Origin: Kordia aestuariivivens
GTDB lineage: Bacteria > Bacteroidota > Bacteroidia > Flavobacteriales > Flavobacteriaceae
Length of the DNA stretch: 64,000 nt
Reading direction: 5' to 3'
Assembly (NCBI RefSeq): GCF_014397005.1
Contig: NZ_JACGWS010000006.1
Location: 1-64,000, forward strand
The position numbers and the translations under genes are program-made. The notes beneath the pieces are model-generated. The model was not told where the DNA came from, ran no database searches, and worked only from the letters and a program-made list of their open reading frames with translations. This document shows, one piece after another, positions 61,792 through 64,000 of this stretch. Every line of letters begins with the position of its first letter. The first letter of the stretch is position 1.

Positions 61792-64000
61792 TTAGTCTTC
61801 TATAAATAGATAGTTTAGTTTTTTCGCGTTAAATGCATCATTAAACGCTTTAATTTCGGTGTCAACCAAGGTATTGAAGGTATTCAATTCTTTATTAATT
61901 TCTTGCGATAATTCATTTTTCACAGCAATATCTTGTTCGGTTGGTGCAAAATCGCCCATACTTACCAATGAATTTAAGTGCCCTAATTTGTTCGTCAGAC
62001 GAATTGGGAAATTCAACGGGTCTTGTCCACTACGGTTTTTTGTTTGATATAATGCTTCTTCAATCGTTGTGAACTTTTTCTTTAATTCTTTGGCTTGTTC
62101 TACCAAATCTTTCACGTTCTCGTCGTCTTTATATTGCGCTGCAAAAGAAGTTAATTTTGCATTAATCTTTCTAATTTTCTTGATGGATTTGTGTGCGTTG
62201 TCCATTGTAGCATTGACATCTTTGATAAAATCGAACTGCTTTTGCATATCAAGCAAGGTGCTTTCGGCTCTTGGATCTGCTAAAATGGTTAACGGTTTTG
62301 TAATTTCAACTGCATCAACACCTTCTTTTTTTACCGTCAATTTCACTTTGTATTGACCTGGAACTGCTTTTGGACCTTCTAAACTTGCCCACCATAAAAT
62401 CATTCCTTCTAGCTTTTCAGTTCCTTTATAGCTCATGTTCCACACAAACTGATTTGCTCCTTTTTTAACTTCAAGCTTGTCTTTCTTTTTATTTTTTGTG
62501 CTGAATGTTTTAATAACTTCTCCACTAGCGTCAGAATAAGTCAACGAAACCTCATCTTTTTCATCGTAATCATTCAGATAGAAATACGTCATGACACCAT
62601 TTGGATGATTTGTTCCTTCTGTTTTGCTTCCTTTTTCGGAGCCACCACGCATTCTGTATGTATCTTTTGGTGTGTAAAGAATATTCTTATTTTTCTCAAT
62701 GTTATATTGTTGATGAATCACGGTTAAATCGTCAATAATCCACAAACTTCTCCCTTGTGTTGCCACAATTAAATTGTTGTCTTTGATGGTTAAATCTGTA
62801 ATGGGAACGATTGGAAGATTCAACTGAAATGGTTGCCAATTTTTTCCATCGTTAAACGAAATATACATGCCTGTTTCCGTTCCTGCGTATAACAATCCTT
62901 TACGTTTTGGGTCTTCACGAACCACTCGTGTAAAATGTTCTGCGTTGATTCCATTCGTGATTTTTGTCCACGATTTTCCGTAATCAGTTGTTTTGTATAA
63001 ATACGGCGCAAAATCGCCCGTTTTGTATTTTGTTCCTGCTATATAACACGTTCCTGCGTCAAACGTACTTGGTTCTACCGTGTTGATCATCATCCATTCA
63101 GGCATTCCATTTGGCGTGACATTGTTCCACGTTTTTCCACCATCTTGCGTAATATGAAGCAATCCATCATCACTTCCAACCCACAAAAGACCTTCTTTCA
63201 CAGGTGATTCTTGCGCAGCAAAAATAGTACAGTAATATTCTACGGAAGTATTATCCTGTGTGATCGGTCCACCAGAAGATTTTAGTTTTTCTGGATCGTT
63301 TCTGGTTAAATCTGGACTGATAATGTTCCACGATTGCCCTTCATTTTCTGTGACATGCACACGATTTGAAAATGTATATAATCTATTCGGATTGTGTTTT
63401 GAAAAGATAATTGGAAAATTCCATTGAAAACGATATTTCATGCCTTCTGCGCCATGTCCCATCGGATTGTCTGGCCACACATTGATTGCTCTAACGGTTC
63501 CTGTTTTGTGATTTTTTCTTGTGAGGAAACCATCATAACTTCCACCATATACAATGTCATTATCTTTTGGATCTACCGCAATATGAGCCGATTCGCCACC
63601 TGCTGTGCTTTCCCAATCGTCATCCGAAATAGAACGTCCGTCAGTTCTGTGTGGAATTCGTATGGTAGAATTATCTTGTTGTGCCACATAAATTCTATAT
63701 GGAAAACTATTATCAGTTGTCACTCTATAAAACTGCGAAGTTGGTTGATTGTGATAGGTACTCCACGTTTCGCCACCATCATAAGTAACTTGCGCGCCAC
63801 CATCATCACCAATAATCATACGTTTCGGGTTTTCGGGTGCAATCCATAAATCATGATGATCGCCATGTGGTGCATTGTATGTACTAAATGTTTTTCCACC
63901 ATCAGTACTTTTATGATAGCGAACATTTAATACATACACAACATCTACGTTTTCTGTATCTGCATACAAACGTGTGTAATACCAAGCACGCTGACGCAAT
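61792..64000 (-). CDS. VPS10/BNR-repeat protein (5' part outside window)
   Basis: At least 735 residues visible; the start lies beyond base 64000. Many BNR/sortilin-like repeats (STDGGKTFSTY, TYDGGETWSTY, TQDGGKTWNNV, TTDYGKSWTKI, FNDGKNWQPF) form a multi-bladed propeller. A C-terminal helical region about 610-735 ends in KLNYLFIED. Large flavobacterial proteins of this type are usually secreted and annotated as glycosyl hydrolase-like or WD40/YVTN/BNR proteins without proven activity. No catalytic residues can be assigned here. A T9SS sorting domain is not seen at the C-terminus. Confidence 0.8.
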   Translation of the reverse strand, partial: LRQRAWYYTRLYADTENVDVVYVLNVRYHKSTDGGKTFSTYNAPHGDHHDLWIAPENPKRMIIGDDGGAQVTYDGGETWSTYHNQPTSQFYRVTTDNSFPYRIYVAQQDNSTIRIPHRTDGRSISDDDWESTAGGESAHIAVDPKDNDIVYGGSYDGFLTRKNHKTGTVRAINVWPDNPMGHGAEGMKYRFQWNFPIIFSKHNPNRLYTFSNRVHVTENEGQSWNIISPDLTRNDPEKLKSSGGPITQDNTSVEYYCTIFAAQESPVKEGLLWVGSDDGLLHITQDGGKTWNNVTPNGMPEWMMINTVEPSTFDAGTCYIAGTKYKTGDFAPYLYKTTDYGKSWTKITNGINAEHFTRVVREDPKRKGLLYAGTETGMYISFNDGKNWQPFQLNLPIVPITDLTIKDNNLIVATQGRSLWIIDDLTVIHQQYNIEKNKNILYTPKDTYRMRGGSEKGSKTEGTNHPNGVMTYFYLNDYDEKDEVSLTYSDASGEVIKTFSTKNKKKDKLEVKKGANQFVWNMSYKGTEKLEGMILWWASLEGPKAVPGQYKVKLTVKKEGVDAVEITKPLTILADPRAESTLLDMQKQFDFIKDVNATMDNAHKSIKKIRKINAKLTSFAAQYKDDENVKDLVEQAKELKKKFTTIEEALYQTKNRSGQDPLNFPIRLTNKLGHLNSLVSMGDFAPTEQDIAVKNELSQEINKELNTFNTLVDTEIKAFNDAFNAKKLNYLFIED

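Noticed and set aside
1-64000. tRNA, rRNA, CRISPR array, prophage or conjugative genes
   Set aside because: I looked for them and saw none; only a MITE-like element and dispersed small repeats suggest mobility.

Overview
The window is a stretch of low-GC (visibly about one third G+C) chromosome from a marine-type Flavobacteriaceae (Bacteroidota), most likely Kordia or a close relative. This rests on several things. Type IX secretion (T9SS) sorting domains and a PorZ-like gene are present. There are several TonB-dependent receptors with CarboxypepD_reg-like N-termini. The blocks ileS-dksA-lspA and DUF3108/TDO/M23/pgi are typical of flavobacteria. Possible promoter boxes match TAnnTTTG, and Shine-Dalgarno sequences are largely absent. 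The genus is an inference; no rRNA or tRNA was seen.

Layout. 1-766: a tandem pair of almost identical small secreted-protein genes, the first cut by the window edge. 767-2530: a 1.76 kb gap with hairpins, AT-rich direct repeats and a decayed-looking repeat. 2531-6912: peptide island 1, with a transmembrane TPR-AraC regulator, a GG-type RiPP-like precursor and a prolyl oligopeptidase lipoprotein. 7116-12553: a DUF5689 lipoprotein and TonB receptor divergent from a secreted endonuclease. 12692-20807: a 4-TM protein, a TonB receptor, and the operon DUF3108 / tryptophan dioxygenase-like / M23 peptidase / pgi. 21095-24966: peptide island 2, with a second TPR-AraC regulator, a short T9SS protein, a DUF4214 lipoprotein and a Cys/Thr-rich precursor. 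25045-25773: two copies of a probable structured RNA separated by a MITE-like element. 25853-29366: aromatic amino-acid catabolism (second TDO-like gene, hpd, hmgA). 29605-41273: housekeeping (patatin-Omp85, uvrC, Fic, 5-FCL, lspA, dksA-like, ileS). 41515-53605: a giant T9SS surface protein, TonB receptor, recO, porZ and gdhA. 53856-58817: an outer-membrane-type protein, a T9SS gene remnant, and peptide island 3 (LytS-type kinase, LytTR regulator and two GG-type precursors). 58959-64000: enoyl-CoA hydratase, histidine kinase, HemJ/CopD and a BNR-repeat protein cut by the window end.

The most interesting theme is the repeated pairing of a membrane-spanning sensor-regulator with short peptides that share a leader pattern (L-x-L-x-K-x-x-I-S-x-L, then GG) and have a Cys/Thr/Ser-bearing core. 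It occurs three times in 64 kb, with four precursors and no LanB/LanC, radical SAM or transporter gene in the window. Associated DNA signals are a perfect 13-bp-armed palindrome before precursor 1, a shared upstream motif before two genes of island 2, and TTTATAAAT-type direct repeats spaced 21-22 bp. The second theme is a duplicated minus-strand RNA whose copies differ by pairing-preserving changes.

Coordinates of start codons were moved to internal ATGs where the N-terminal signal peptide, family alignment or operon spacing indicated it. Functions are read from motifs and family memory only; no database search was possible.
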